Shown here piece by piece: positions 1 through 5,411 of a DNA stretch of 9,283 nucleotides. This stretch comes from Variovorax sp. (lineage in GTDB: Bacteria; Pseudomonadota; Gammaproteobacteria; Burkholderiales; Burkholderiaceae_C). A model generated the notes under the pieces. The model had not been told where the DNA came from. It made no database searches and worked only from the letters and a program-made list of their open reading frames with translations. The position numbers were made by a program, and so were the translations under genes. The stretch is from the NCBI GenBank assembly GCA_028292835.1, contig JAQGLP010000468.1, positions 1 through 9,283 of the forward strand, in the 5' to 3' direction. The first letter of the stretch is position 1; each line of letters begins with the position of its first letter.

Positions 1-445
1 CGCGCTCGGCTTTCTCTGGAAGACGCTGCTGGTGGCGGTCACGCTCGGCTCGGGCTTCTACGGCGGCGTGGTGACGCCCCAGTTCGTGATCGGCGCGCTG
101 GTCGGCAACACGCTGGGCCATCTGCTCGGCGTCAGCCCCGCGCTCGGCGCGGCGGTGGGCATGGTGGCGGTGGTGGCGGCCGCCTCCAACACGCCGATCG
201 CGGCCGTGCTCATGGGATTCGAGCTGTTTGGCAGTTCGGCGGGGCCTTATTTCGCCACCGCCTGCGTCACCGCGTACATCGTGGTAGGCCACCGCAGCGT
301 GTACTCGGGCCAGCTGCTCGGCCACTCCAAGTCGCCCTGGCTGCGCTCCACGCCCGACGAGCCGCTGCAGCCCGGGAAGATCCAGATCTCGTACAGCCTG
401 CTGCGCAAGCTGCGGTACTTCAGGCGCAACCGACGTGGGCGGTGA
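1..445 (+). CDS. ClC-family chloride channel/antiporter, C-terminal part (5' end outside window)
   Basis: Integral inner-membrane ClC protein moving chloride (or fluoride) ions, usually in exchange for protons. Only the last ~147 codons are visible; the frame is open from base 2, so the gene begins upstream. Two family landmarks can be read. A Gly-rich stretch, GSGFYGGVVTPQF, at bases ~47-85 corresponds to the GxFxP selectivity-filter loop (GGIFAP in E. coli ClcA), here GGVVTP. The segment SVYSGQLL carries the tyrosine (codon 302-304) that lines the inner anion gate in ClcA. Between them are hydrophobic helices rich in Ala, Val and Gly, including AAVGMVAVVAAASNTPIAAV. The protein ends in a short basic tail (KLRYFRRNRRGR) with no CBS domains, as in the short bacterial forms. 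It converges with the HAD gene. Family assignment is firm; ion and direction are not determined. Confidence 0.88.
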   Translation, partial: ALGFLWKTLLVAVTLGSGFYGGVVTPQFVIGALVGNTLGHLLGVSPALGAAVGMVAVVAAASNTPIAAVLMGFELFGSSAGPYFATACVTAYIVVGHRSVYSGQLLGHSKSPWLRSTPDEPLQPGKIQISYSLLRKLRYFRRNRRGR

Positions 446-509
446 GGGGCACGGCCGGGCGCGCTGGCGTGCGGCCGCTGTCGAATACGAACGGTGCGCG
501 CCCGGTCCG

Positions 510-532
510 TTTGCTATTTAAATGATAGCAAA
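510..532. repeat. A+T-rich 8-bp inverted repeat between convergent genes; right arm is part of a repeated 17-mer
   Basis: TTTGCTAT (510-517) and ATAGCAAA (525-532) are perfect reverse complements around a 7-base loop. The element lies in the 98-bp gap between the convergent ClC and HAD stop codons, where a bidirectional terminator would be expected. The stem is A+T-rich and no T-run follows on either strand, so a classical intrinsic terminator is not well supported. Bases 520-536 (AAATGATAGCAAAAGTG) recur exactly at 3047-3063 inside prfC. Similar GATAGC-containing intergenic palindromes are, from memory, common in Comamonadaceae genomes; that comparison was not run. Confidence 0.6.
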
Positions 533-543
533 AGTGTAAGGAT

Positions 544-1377
544 TCACAGGGGCTGGCGCTCGATTGGATCCAGAACCGCCCGCGCCACCTCCGCGAACCC
601 CGCCCCGCGCTCGCCCCCGGTGACGTAGCGCGGCAGGTGCGCCAGCCGCGGCACGAAGCGGCGCACGTTGGCGACGCCGATGCTGTTCGCAAACGCCTCG
701 AACATGCGCTGGTCGTTGGTCGAGTCGCCGACGTAGGCCCAGCGGTCCCTCTCGGCGTCGAGGTCGCGGCGCCACAGCTCGCGCACGATCCAGCGCGCGC
801 CTTCGAGCTTGTCGTGCTCGCCGTACCAGCCGTTGATGTGGATGCTGCTGACGGTGGCGTGCATGCCTTCGCTCTTCATCAGCGCGACGACGGCGGCGAT
901 CTGCGCGTCGTCCAGGTGGGCGAATTCGCTGTGGTCGATGGCGATGTCGGTCTCGCGCCCGGGCGAATCGGTGGCGCGCCGCGCGCCGGGCAGTTCGCGC
1001 TCGATGCGCGACAGCACCCGCTGCATGCGCACGACGTTGGCAGTGCGCGTGGCGGCGTCCTGTTGATACAGTTTTGATAGCACGGAAAGCCCGTCCGACA
1101 AGGGCTGTGGGTTATTTTGACCTGTCGGGGCCAGCGCCACGGCGCCGTTCTCCGCCACGATCGCATCGACCGGCCAGGCCGCCGCGAAGGGCTCGCTCCA
1201 GCCCACCGGCCGCCCCGTGATCGCGACCACGTGCAGGCCGGCCGCCTTCAGGCCGCGCAACGCGGCGAGCGCATCGGACGTGATGGCGCCCCCGGTGGTG
1301 AGGGTGTCGTCGATGTCGGTGAACACGCCCACGAGCCCGCGCCGAGCCTCGGCGGGCCAGGCAGACAGCGGCTGCAT
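544..1377 (-). CDS. HAD-superfamily (IIB subclass) phosphatase, 277 aa
   Basis: Cytoplasmic haloacid-dehalogenase-type phosphohydrolase. All four HAD motifs are visible: motif I DIDDT (residues 21-25; nucleophile D21, acid/base D23), motif II with T54 in AITGRP, motif III with K190 in GEHDK, and motif IV GDSTND (217-222). The ~135-residue insert between motifs II and III is a C2-type cap, which defines HAD-IIB (Cof, sucrose-phosphatase and mannosyl-3-phosphoglycerate-phosphatase relatives). The substrate cannot be deduced. It lies 89 bp downstream of prfC on the same strand and may be cotranscribed. The ATG at 1377 has only a weak ribosome site. An in-frame GTG at 1470-1468 overlaps the prfC stop (GTGA) and would give 308 aa, but the extra 31 residues look like low-complexity leader, so ATG is preferred. 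Residues ~86-106 are encoded by an unusual A+T-richer patch (see findings). Confidence 0.85.
   Translation of the reverse strand: MQPLSAWPAEARRGLVGVFTDIDDTLTTGGAITSDALAALRGLKAAGLHVVAITGRPVGWSEPFAAAWPVDAIVAENGAVALAPTGQNNPQPLSDGLSVLSKLYQQDAATRTANVVRMQRVLSRIERELPGARRATDSPGRETDIAIDHSEFAHLDDAQIAAVVALMKSEGMHATVSSIHINGWYGEHDKLEGARWIVRELWRRDLDAERDRWAYVGDSTNDQRMFEAFANSIGVANVRRFVPRLAHLPRYVTGGERGAGFAEVARAVLDPIERQPL
1062..1123. repeat. Repeat-like A+T-richer patch inside the HAD coding region
   Basis: This stretch within the HAD gene contains TTTTGATAGC (1072-1081), then AGCCC (1088-1092) and GGGCT (1102-1106) as a short inverted repeat, and ends in GTTATTTTGACC. It resembles the layout of short intergenic repeats I recall from Comamonadaceae genomes (a GATAGC box, a GGGCT half-stem and a trailing TTTTGAC). 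It shares TGATAGCA with the element at 523-530. The encoded residues (about 86-106) are rich in Asn, Gln, Ser and Leu and sit in the cap domain away from the HAD motifs. Classification as a repeat copy is an inference from these similarities. Confidence 0.35.
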
Positions 1378-1466
1378 GCGCGACGCGTCGGGCGAATGCG
1401 GCAGCGTCGTGGCAGCCGCCGATGGCGCCCCGGCGCACACCGGGGCCGCAAAGAAAGGTCCCGCCG

Positions 1467-3104
1467 TCACCCGGCCGTCTGCAGCGCCAGTCCCGCGTGC
1501 TCGCGCAGTGGATGGAAGTGGATCTTCGGAAAGCGCTCCTGCGCGAGGCGCACGTCGTAGGGCGAGGTGCACAGGAAGGCCAGCGTGTTGGCCGCGTCGA
1601 GCGCCATGCGCTGCGGGTAGGCGTCGACGAAGGCGCGCAGTTCGACCGGCGTGTCGGCGGTGATCCAGCGCGCGCCCGTGTACTGCGAGCCTTCCAGCCG
1701 CACGTCGGCGTCGTACTCGGCCTTCAGGCGATGCTGCACCACTTCGAATTGCAGCTGCCCGACGGCACCCAGCAGCATGGCCCCGCCGGCCTCGGGCTTG
1801 AACACCTGGATGGCGCCTTCCTCGCCGAGCTGGGCCAGGCCCTGCTGCAGCTGCTTGGTGCGCAGCGGGTTCTTCAGGATCACGGTCATGAAGAGTTCCG
1901 GCGCGAAGAAGGGCAGGCCGGTGAACTGCAGGCTGGCGCCGTCGGTGATGGTGTCGCCCAGCTGCACGCCGCCGTGCGTCGTGAAGCCGACGATGTCGCC
2001 GGCGTAGGCTTCTTCCACCGCCTCGCGGCGCTGGCTCATGAAGGTGACGACGGAAGTCGGACGCAGTTCCTTGGCGGTGCGCTGCACCCGCAGCTTCATC
2101 CCCGGCGTGTACTTGCCCGAGGCCATGCGCACGAAGGCGATGCGGTCGCGGTGGTTGGCGTCCATGTTGGCCTGCACCTTGAAAACGACGCCGGCGAAGT
2201 CGCGGTCCTCCGGCTGGATCTCCCTGACCACCGGCTGGCGGTTCACCAGCGTGGTGCTGGTGCGCGGCTGTGGCGCCGGCGCCAGGTCGACCAGCGCGTC
2301 GAGCACCTCGGCCACCCCGAAGTTGTTGACGCCGGAGCCGAAGAAGACCGGTGTCTGCCTGCCGGCCAGGAAGGCCTCGTGGTCCCAGGCGGGCGAGGCG
2401 CCGACGGCCAGTTCCATGCTCTGCTCGGCGGTCTCGAACTCGTGGCCAAAGCGTTGGATCAAGGCTTCGCGGTCGGTAAGCGGGATGGTCTCGAAGTCGT
2501 CCGACAGGCGCTCCTTGCCCGACTCGAACACCGTCATCGCCTGCGTGCGCAGGTTCATGATGCCGCCGAAGGTCTTGCCCTGGCCGACCGGCCAGGTCAT
2601 CGGCACGCACGGCATGCCGAGCTCGCGCTCCACCTCGTCGAGGATGTCGAGGGGCTCGCGCACCTCGCGGTCCATCTTGTTGACGAAGGTGATGATGGGC
2701 GTGTCGCGCTGGCGGCAGACCTCGATCAGGCGCCGCGTCTGCGCCTCCACGCCGTTGGCCGCGTCGATCACCATCAGCGCCGAATCAACGGCCGTCAGCA
2801 CCCGGTAGGTGTCTTCCGAGAAGTCCTTGTGGCCGGGCGTGTCGAGCAGGTTGATGACGTGGTCGCGGTAGACCATCTGCATCACCGAGGAGGCGACCGA
2901 GATGCCGCGCTGCTTCTCGATTTCCATCCAGTCCGAGGTGGCGTGGCGCGAGGCCTTGCGCGCTTTGACCGAGCCGGCGATCTGGATCGCGCCCGAGAAC
3001 AGCAGCAGCTTTTCCGTGAGGGTGGTCTTGCCGGCGTCGGGGTGCGAAATGATAGCAAAAGTGCGTCTGCGCCGCGTCTCTGCTAGGAATGTGAGGTTCG
3101 ACAT
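1467..3104 (-). CDS. prfC: Peptide chain release factor 3 (RF3), 545 aa
   Basis: Ribosome-associated translational GTPase that recycles RF1/RF2 from the ribosome after peptide release. All G-box motifs are present: G1 P-loop SHPDAGKTT (20-28), switch region EKQRGIS (63-69), G3 DTPGH (88-92) and G4 NKMD (142-145). The N-terminus (MSNLTFLAETRRRRTFAIIS) and the continuation with KARKASRHATSDWMEIE are characteristic of RF3 rather than EF-G or LepA. The length is close to that of E. coli RF3 (529 aa). The ATG at 3104 is the only start that places the P-loop at the expected distance. The gene is read away from the hip islet. The HAD gene follows 89 bp downstream. The codons for TFAIIS contain the 17-mer shared with the intergenic repeat at 520-536. 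Identification is secure. Confidence 0.97.
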   Translation of the reverse strand: MSNLTFLAETRRRRTFAIISHPDAGKTTLTEKLLLFSGAIQIAGSVKARKASRHATSDWMEIEKQRGISVASSVMQMVYRDHVINLLDTPGHKDFSEDTYRVLTAVDSALMVIDAANGVEAQTRRLIEVCRQRDTPIITFVNKMDREVREPLDILDEVERELGMPCVPMTWPVGQGKTFGGIMNLRTQAMTVFESGKERLSDDFETIPLTDREALIQRFGHEFETAEQSMELAVGASPAWDHEAFLAGRQTPVFFGSGVNNFGVAEVLDALVDLAPAPQPRTSTTLVNRQPVVREIQPEDRDFAGVVFKVQANMDANHRDRIAFVRMASGKYTPGMKLRVQRTAKELRPTSVVTFMSQRREAVEEAYAGDIVGFTTHGGVQLGDTITDGASLQFTGLPFFAPELFMTVILKNPLRTKQLQQGLAQLGEEGAIQVFKPEAGGAMLLGAVGQLQFEVVQHRLKAEYDADVRLEGSQYTGARWITADTPVELRAFVDAYPQRMALDAANTLAFLCTSPYDVRLAQERFPKIHFHPLREHAGLALQTAG

Positions 3105-3121
3105 GTCTGATTTTTGGCAAG

Positions 3122-3142
3122 TATGTACACGTTTATGTACAC
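3122..3142. promoter_or_regulatory. Tandem TATGTACAC direct repeats upstream of prfC (candidate operator)
   Basis: TATGTACAC occurs at 3122-3130 and again at 3134-3142, a 12-bp period, starting 17 bp upstream of the prfC start codon (which is read leftward). Each copy contains the 6-bp palindrome TGTACA. Two identical half-sites this close to a start codon look like a protein-binding site overlapping the prfC promoter or leader, but no regulator can be named and no confident -10/-35 pair was identified on the minus strand. Confidence 0.4.
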
Positions 3143-3318
3143 AGAGGGCCGGGCTCGCGTCACGAAGACGCCATCCGACCTAACCCTCTATTGTCGCGGG
3201 TTCACGCGCTGAGCCGGACCGGCCCAGGCAGGTGGGCATTGCGGGCTTTGATGGAGATGCGATTGTTGACCTCCCGGAGCAACATCTGCATATATTTCAA
3301 GCCCCAGCAGCCTTAATC
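3143..3318. other. Intergenic region between prfC and the hip module, no gene seen
   Basis: No plausible coding sequence or RNA gene was found on either strand. The first part (to about 3240) is G+C-rich; after about 3260 it becomes A+T-richer, which may mark the left edge of the hip islet. A possible plus-strand promoter lies within: TTGACC at 3266-3271 and TATATT at 3291-3296. The 19-base spacer is longer than ideal; an alternative -10, CATATA at 3289-3294, has a 17-base spacer. Either would start transcription a little before the large palindrome at 3319-3363. Confidence 0.4.
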
Positions 3319-3363
3319 TGCTCTTAAGGAATAATTAACGCCGTTAATAGGCTCTTAAGAGCA
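3319..3363. promoter_or_regulatory. 45-bp nested palindrome upstream of hipB, candidate HipB operator
   Basis: Two inverted repeats share one dyad centre at base 3341. The outer arms are TGCTCTTAAG (3319-3328) and CTTAAGAGCA (3354-3363), 10 of 10 paired. The inner arms are ATTAACG (3334-3340) and CGTTAAT (3342-3348), 7 of 7 paired around a single C. Only the five positions between them on each side fail to match. In addition GCTCTTAAG recurs as a direct repeat at 3320-3328 and 3351-3359, 31 bp apart, about three helical turns. The right copy is itself a perfect 12-bp palindrome (3351-3362). The element ends 63 bp before the hipB start. hipBA operons are classically repressed by HipB or HipBA dimers at palindromes upstream of hipB, so this is the natural operator candidate. 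Confidence 0.6.
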
Positions 3364-3371
3364 TTTTTATT

Positions 3372-3405
3372 GCCTTCAGGCTTGAGGACGTGATTCCTTG
3401 AAGGC
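3372..3405. promoter_or_regulatory. Second small inverted repeat in the hipB leader
   Basis: GCCTTC (3372-3377) pairs with GAAGGC (3400-3405). The following bases AGG and CCTT also nearly pair, with one bulged A. The loop is about 20 bases. It lies 21 bp upstream of the hipB start codon and could form a leader-mRNA hairpin or a weaker regulatory site. Evidence is only the complementarity. Confidence 0.3.
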
Positions 3406-3426
3406 TAACCCTCAGACGGTGACGCT

Positions 3427-3768
3427 ATGACAGCCCGCAACAAGCTCCTGACCGCACCTCCCTACGCCGTAGAGCAATCGCTCAAACGGCTGGGGGCAGA
3501 CCTGCGCACGGCACGGGTTCGGCGCAACCTGACCATTGAAGACATGGCCGGGAGGATCGGGACGGGTCCCAGGGCTGTCGGCGACGCTGAGAAAGGCAAG
3601 CCTTCGACGAGTATGGCCGTCTACGCGGCGATGCTCTGGGCGCTTGACCTCCTGCCCCAGCTCGATGAGGTCGCCCTGCCGGAAAAGGATCAGGAATGCC
3701 AGACCCTCGCCCTAGCCCGCGACCCGGGGCGCGCCAGAACAAAGCCGGAGCTGAGCAATGACTTCTGA
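3427..3768 (+). CDS. hipB: HipB-like XRE-family antitoxin/repressor, 113 aa
   Basis: Predicted DNA-binding antitoxin of a HipBA-type toxin-antitoxin pair; it would both neutralise the HipA kinase and repress the operon. A helix-turn-helix of the XRE/Cro type spans about residues 19-75. LGADLRTARVRRNLTIEDMA covers helices 1-2, and GTGPRAVGDAEKGKPS covers the recognition helix and following turn, with the usual E-x-G-x-P-S ending. The C-terminal ~35 residues are charged and unstructured-looking, a common toxin-contacting region in HipB proteins (inferred). The stop overlaps the hipA start by 11 bp (ATGACTTCTGA, 3758-3768), implying translational coupling. The ribosome site before the ATG is weak. 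It has the lower G+C of the islet. The call rests on the fold plus position before hipA; sequence similarity to E. coli HipB itself is limited. Confidence 0.82.
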   Translation: MTARNKLLTAPPYAVEQSLKRLGADLRTARVRRNLTIEDMAGRIGTGPRAVGDAEKGKPSTSMAVYAAMLWALDLLPQLDEVALPEKDQECQTLALARDPGRARTKPELSNDF

Positions 3769-5038
3769 GACCCCGCGCGAATGCTTCGTCTACATCACCC
3801 TCCCCGGAGAGACAGCACCGGTGACAGCGGGCCGCTTCCAGCTTCAGCCTAACCGGCGCAGTGTGCCGGAGGGCCGTTTTGTCTATGGTCGTAGTTACCT
3901 CGCACGCAAGGACGCCGTTCCGCTCGACCCTATCGAGCTGAAGCTTGCTGACCGGACCTATTCAACCAACGCCCTGAACGGCGTGTTCGGTGCGCTGCGC
4001 GATGCTAGTCCCGATTACTGGGGGCGCCGCGTCATTCAAAAGCATCTGGGCGTGGCACAACCCGGCGAACTTGACTATCTCCTGTACTCGCCGGACGACC
4101 GGGCGGGCGCGCTCGGTTTCGGCCTCAACCAGATGCCGCCCGCGCCGAAACGCAGCTTCAACCAGACCCTTGATCTCGCAAAGGTGCAAGCGACGGCGGA
4201 CGCCATCATTGCTGATGAAGAGGTCCCGCCAGATGCGGTCCATGAACAGGTCGGCAACCTGCTGGTGGTTGGCACGTCCATGGGGGGTGCGCGTCCCAAG
4301 GCTGTCGTCGAAGACGCTGACGGCCTTTGGATTGCAAAGTTCAATGTCGGGACTGACCCATGGAACAGCGCGCGCGTTGAACACGCCATGCTGCTCCTCG
4401 CCCGTGCCTGCGGCCTCACGACGGCGGAAAGCCGCGTCGTCGAAGTCGCGGGCCGGGACGTTTTGCTGGTCAAACGCTTCGACCGCGAAAAGACTGACGC
4501 CGGATACCTGCGCGCCCGCATGATCAGCGCGCTCACTTTGCTGCGCGCAGAGGACAACTATCAGTCACGAGACCGCTGGTCCTATGTGCAGCTTGCTGAA
4601 GAGGTCCGCCGGGCCTGTGCCAAACCGGCGGCCAACGCGGCGGAAGTGTTCAGGCGCATGTGCTTCAACGCGCTGATTTCGAATAACGACGATCACCCGC
4701 GCAACCACGCGCTGATTGCAAAAGACACGGACTGGAGGGTCTCGCCAGCCTACGACCTGACACCCGCCGTGCCGGTGAGCATTGAGCGGCGCGACCTGGC
4801 AATGGAATGCGGCGATGCAGGTAGGTTCGCGAACGCCTCAAACCTGCTGTCACAAAGCGCGCGTTTTCTGCTGGAGCGCAGTGAAGCCACGGCGATCATC
4901 GACACGATGGAAACGCAGGTCCGGGAGCTATGGTTTTCAACTGCGCGCGGCGGCGGGGTCTCGGCTGCAGACTGCGACAAGATTGCCTCTGCCTTTAACT
5001 ACCCTGGCTTCCGGCAAAGTAAGACGGGGAACTCGTGA
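3758..5038 (+). CDS. hipA: HipA-family serine/threonine kinase toxin, 426 aa
   Basis: Toxin kinase of a HipBA-type module; E. coli HipA phosphorylates glutamyl-tRNA synthetase and stalls translation, causing persistence. The target here is unknown. The N-terminal subdomain (~10-125) precedes the kinase core. Visible motifs: glycine-rich loop GTSMGGARPK (172-181), whose S174 aligns with the autophosphorylated Ser150 region of E. coli HipA; ATP-binding K194 in WIAKF; LLVKRFDR (236-243); catalytic loop NNDDHPRN (309-316), with D311 and N316 matching E. coli D309 and N314; and Mg-binding D333 in AYDLTP. All key residues are intact, so the kinase is probably active. The start has GGAG upstream and overlaps hipB. 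Length is near the family norm (~440). The sampled 4201-4260 stretch is 35/60 G+C against 42/60 at 7801-7860, consistent with acquisition by transfer. Confidence 0.92.
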   Translation: MTSETPRECFVYITLPGETAPVTAGRFQLQPNRRSVPEGRFVYGRSYLARKDAVPLDPIELKLADRTYSTNALNGVFGALRDASPDYWGRRVIQKHLGVAQPGELDYLLYSPDDRAGALGFGLNQMPPAPKRSFNQTLDLAKVQATADAIIADEEVPPDAVHEQVGNLLVVGTSMGGARPKAVVEDADGLWIAKFNVGTDPWNSARVEHAMLLLARACGLTTAESRVVEVAGRDVLLVKRFDREKTDAGYLRARMISALTLLRAEDNYQSRDRWSYVQLAEEVRRACAKPAANAAEVFRRMCFNALISNNDDHPRNHALIAKDTDWRVSPAYDLTPAVPVSIERRDLAMECGDAGRFANASNLLSQSARFLLERSEATAIIDTMETQVRELWFSTARGGGVSAADCDKIASAFNYPGFRQSKTGNS

Positions 5039-5117
5039 GGAGGATCGTATGAGCGAAAGTCGATTTGCCCAAGACGCGCATAGTCTCCAAGCAGGTCTAG
5101 CCATTCATGTAGCGTGA
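5038..5117 (+). pseudogene. Strong Shine-Dalgarno plus 22-codon ORF after hipA, likely stump of a truncated third gene
   Basis: AGGAGG at 5038-5043 overlaps the hipA stop codon and is followed after 5 bases by ATG (5049-5051). This is the best ribosome-binding site in the islet. The frame encodes MSESRFAQDAHSLQAGLAI and three more residues, then stops at 5115-5117. The tail of this frame runs through DNA that, on the other strand, encodes an integrase fragment, so the original gene was probably cut by the recombination that joined the two. No product can be recognised from the remaining residues. It could alternatively be a genuine tiny peptide. Confidence 0.4.
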
Positions 5118-5360
5118 CCTTGTCCGCAGGCAGGGCACCGATACGTGGAAAGACGTGAAGCTCGAAGGAGCGCATCACGTCGTGATGGCCTTTCTTGTTT
5201 TTCTTGCAGTACGCCTCGTACCACTGCCGAAACAGCGACTCGATGGAATCGGCTTTCGGGATCGCCTGTTTTTCAAGCGCACGAACCACACGCGGATCGT
5301 GCCCCTTCTCCAACTGGCCTTTGAGGCGCTGCGCCTCGCGCGCAGCCTTCAGCCCAAGCG
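5070..5360 (-). pseudogene. Decayed fragment of a tyrosine-type (P4-like) phage integrase
   Basis: Read leftward from about base 5355, the minus strand encodes LKAAREAQRLKGQLEKGHDP. This matches the end of the arm-DNA-binding region of P4-type integrases (the AREKA...L-GxDP pattern). It is followed by SIESLFRQWYEAYCKKNKKG and FELHVFPRIGALPADKVTLH, matching the core-binding (SAM-like) domain with its R/E-x-HVFPxIG-x-P signature, and ends at HEWLDLL. The N-terminal part of the arm-binding domain and the whole catalytic domain (R-H-R-Y residues) are missing. The frame has no start of its own near the homology, and beyond ~5070 it runs antisense into the hip operon. It cannot encode a working recombinase. 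It marks the right edge of the islet and indicates integration by an integrase-bearing element. Domain assignment is from recognition of the motifs. Confidence 0.7.
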
Positions 5361-5376
5361 CCGGAGGCCGGCCGCT

Positions 5377-5399
5377 GCGCGTCGCCAGATGCGACGCGC
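5377..5399. promoter_or_regulatory. 9-bp G+C-rich inverted repeat just upstream of the GntR gene
   Basis: GCGCGTCGC (5377-5385) and GCGACGCGC (5391-5399) are perfect reverse complements around CAGAT. The element ends 12 bp before the GntR start codon, so it could be an operator for autoregulation or an mRNA hairpin limiting initiation. It may also be a remnant of the islet junction. It does not resemble the usual TGGT/ACCA FadR operator, nor the palindrome at 6202-6211. Confidence 0.35.
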
Positions 5400-5411
5400 C
5401 ACAATTGCGCC

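Noticed and set aside
510..532. Inverted repeat as a standard rho-independent terminator for the convergent genes
   Set aside because: The stem is A+T-rich and neither strand shows a T-run after it. It is kept only as a repeat whose terminator role is unproven.
544..2610. A 688-codon open frame on the minus strand that could be read as a large fusion protein ending in the HAD enzyme
   Set aside because: Its first two thirds are a low-complexity Arg/Ala/Gly-rich translation out of frame with prfC; only the part from 1377 is a real gene. It is an effect of high G+C content.
1422..3086. A 554-codon open frame on the plus strand antisense to prfC
   Set aside because: It is the antisense shadow of prfC, rich in His, Arg, Val and Gly with no recognisable domain. 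prfC on the opposite strand is certain.
3351..3370. GCTCTTAAGAGC followed by ATTTTTAT as a possible intrinsic terminator
   Set aside because: The stem would have only four G+C pairs with a TTAA loop, there is no plus-strand gene upstream to terminate, and the concentric layout with the other repeats fits an operator better.
3105..5411. Attachment-site direct repeats or a tRNA gene flanking the hip islet
   Set aside because: By eye I found only short matches (7-8 bases) between the two flanks and no tRNA-like fold, so no att site is claimed.
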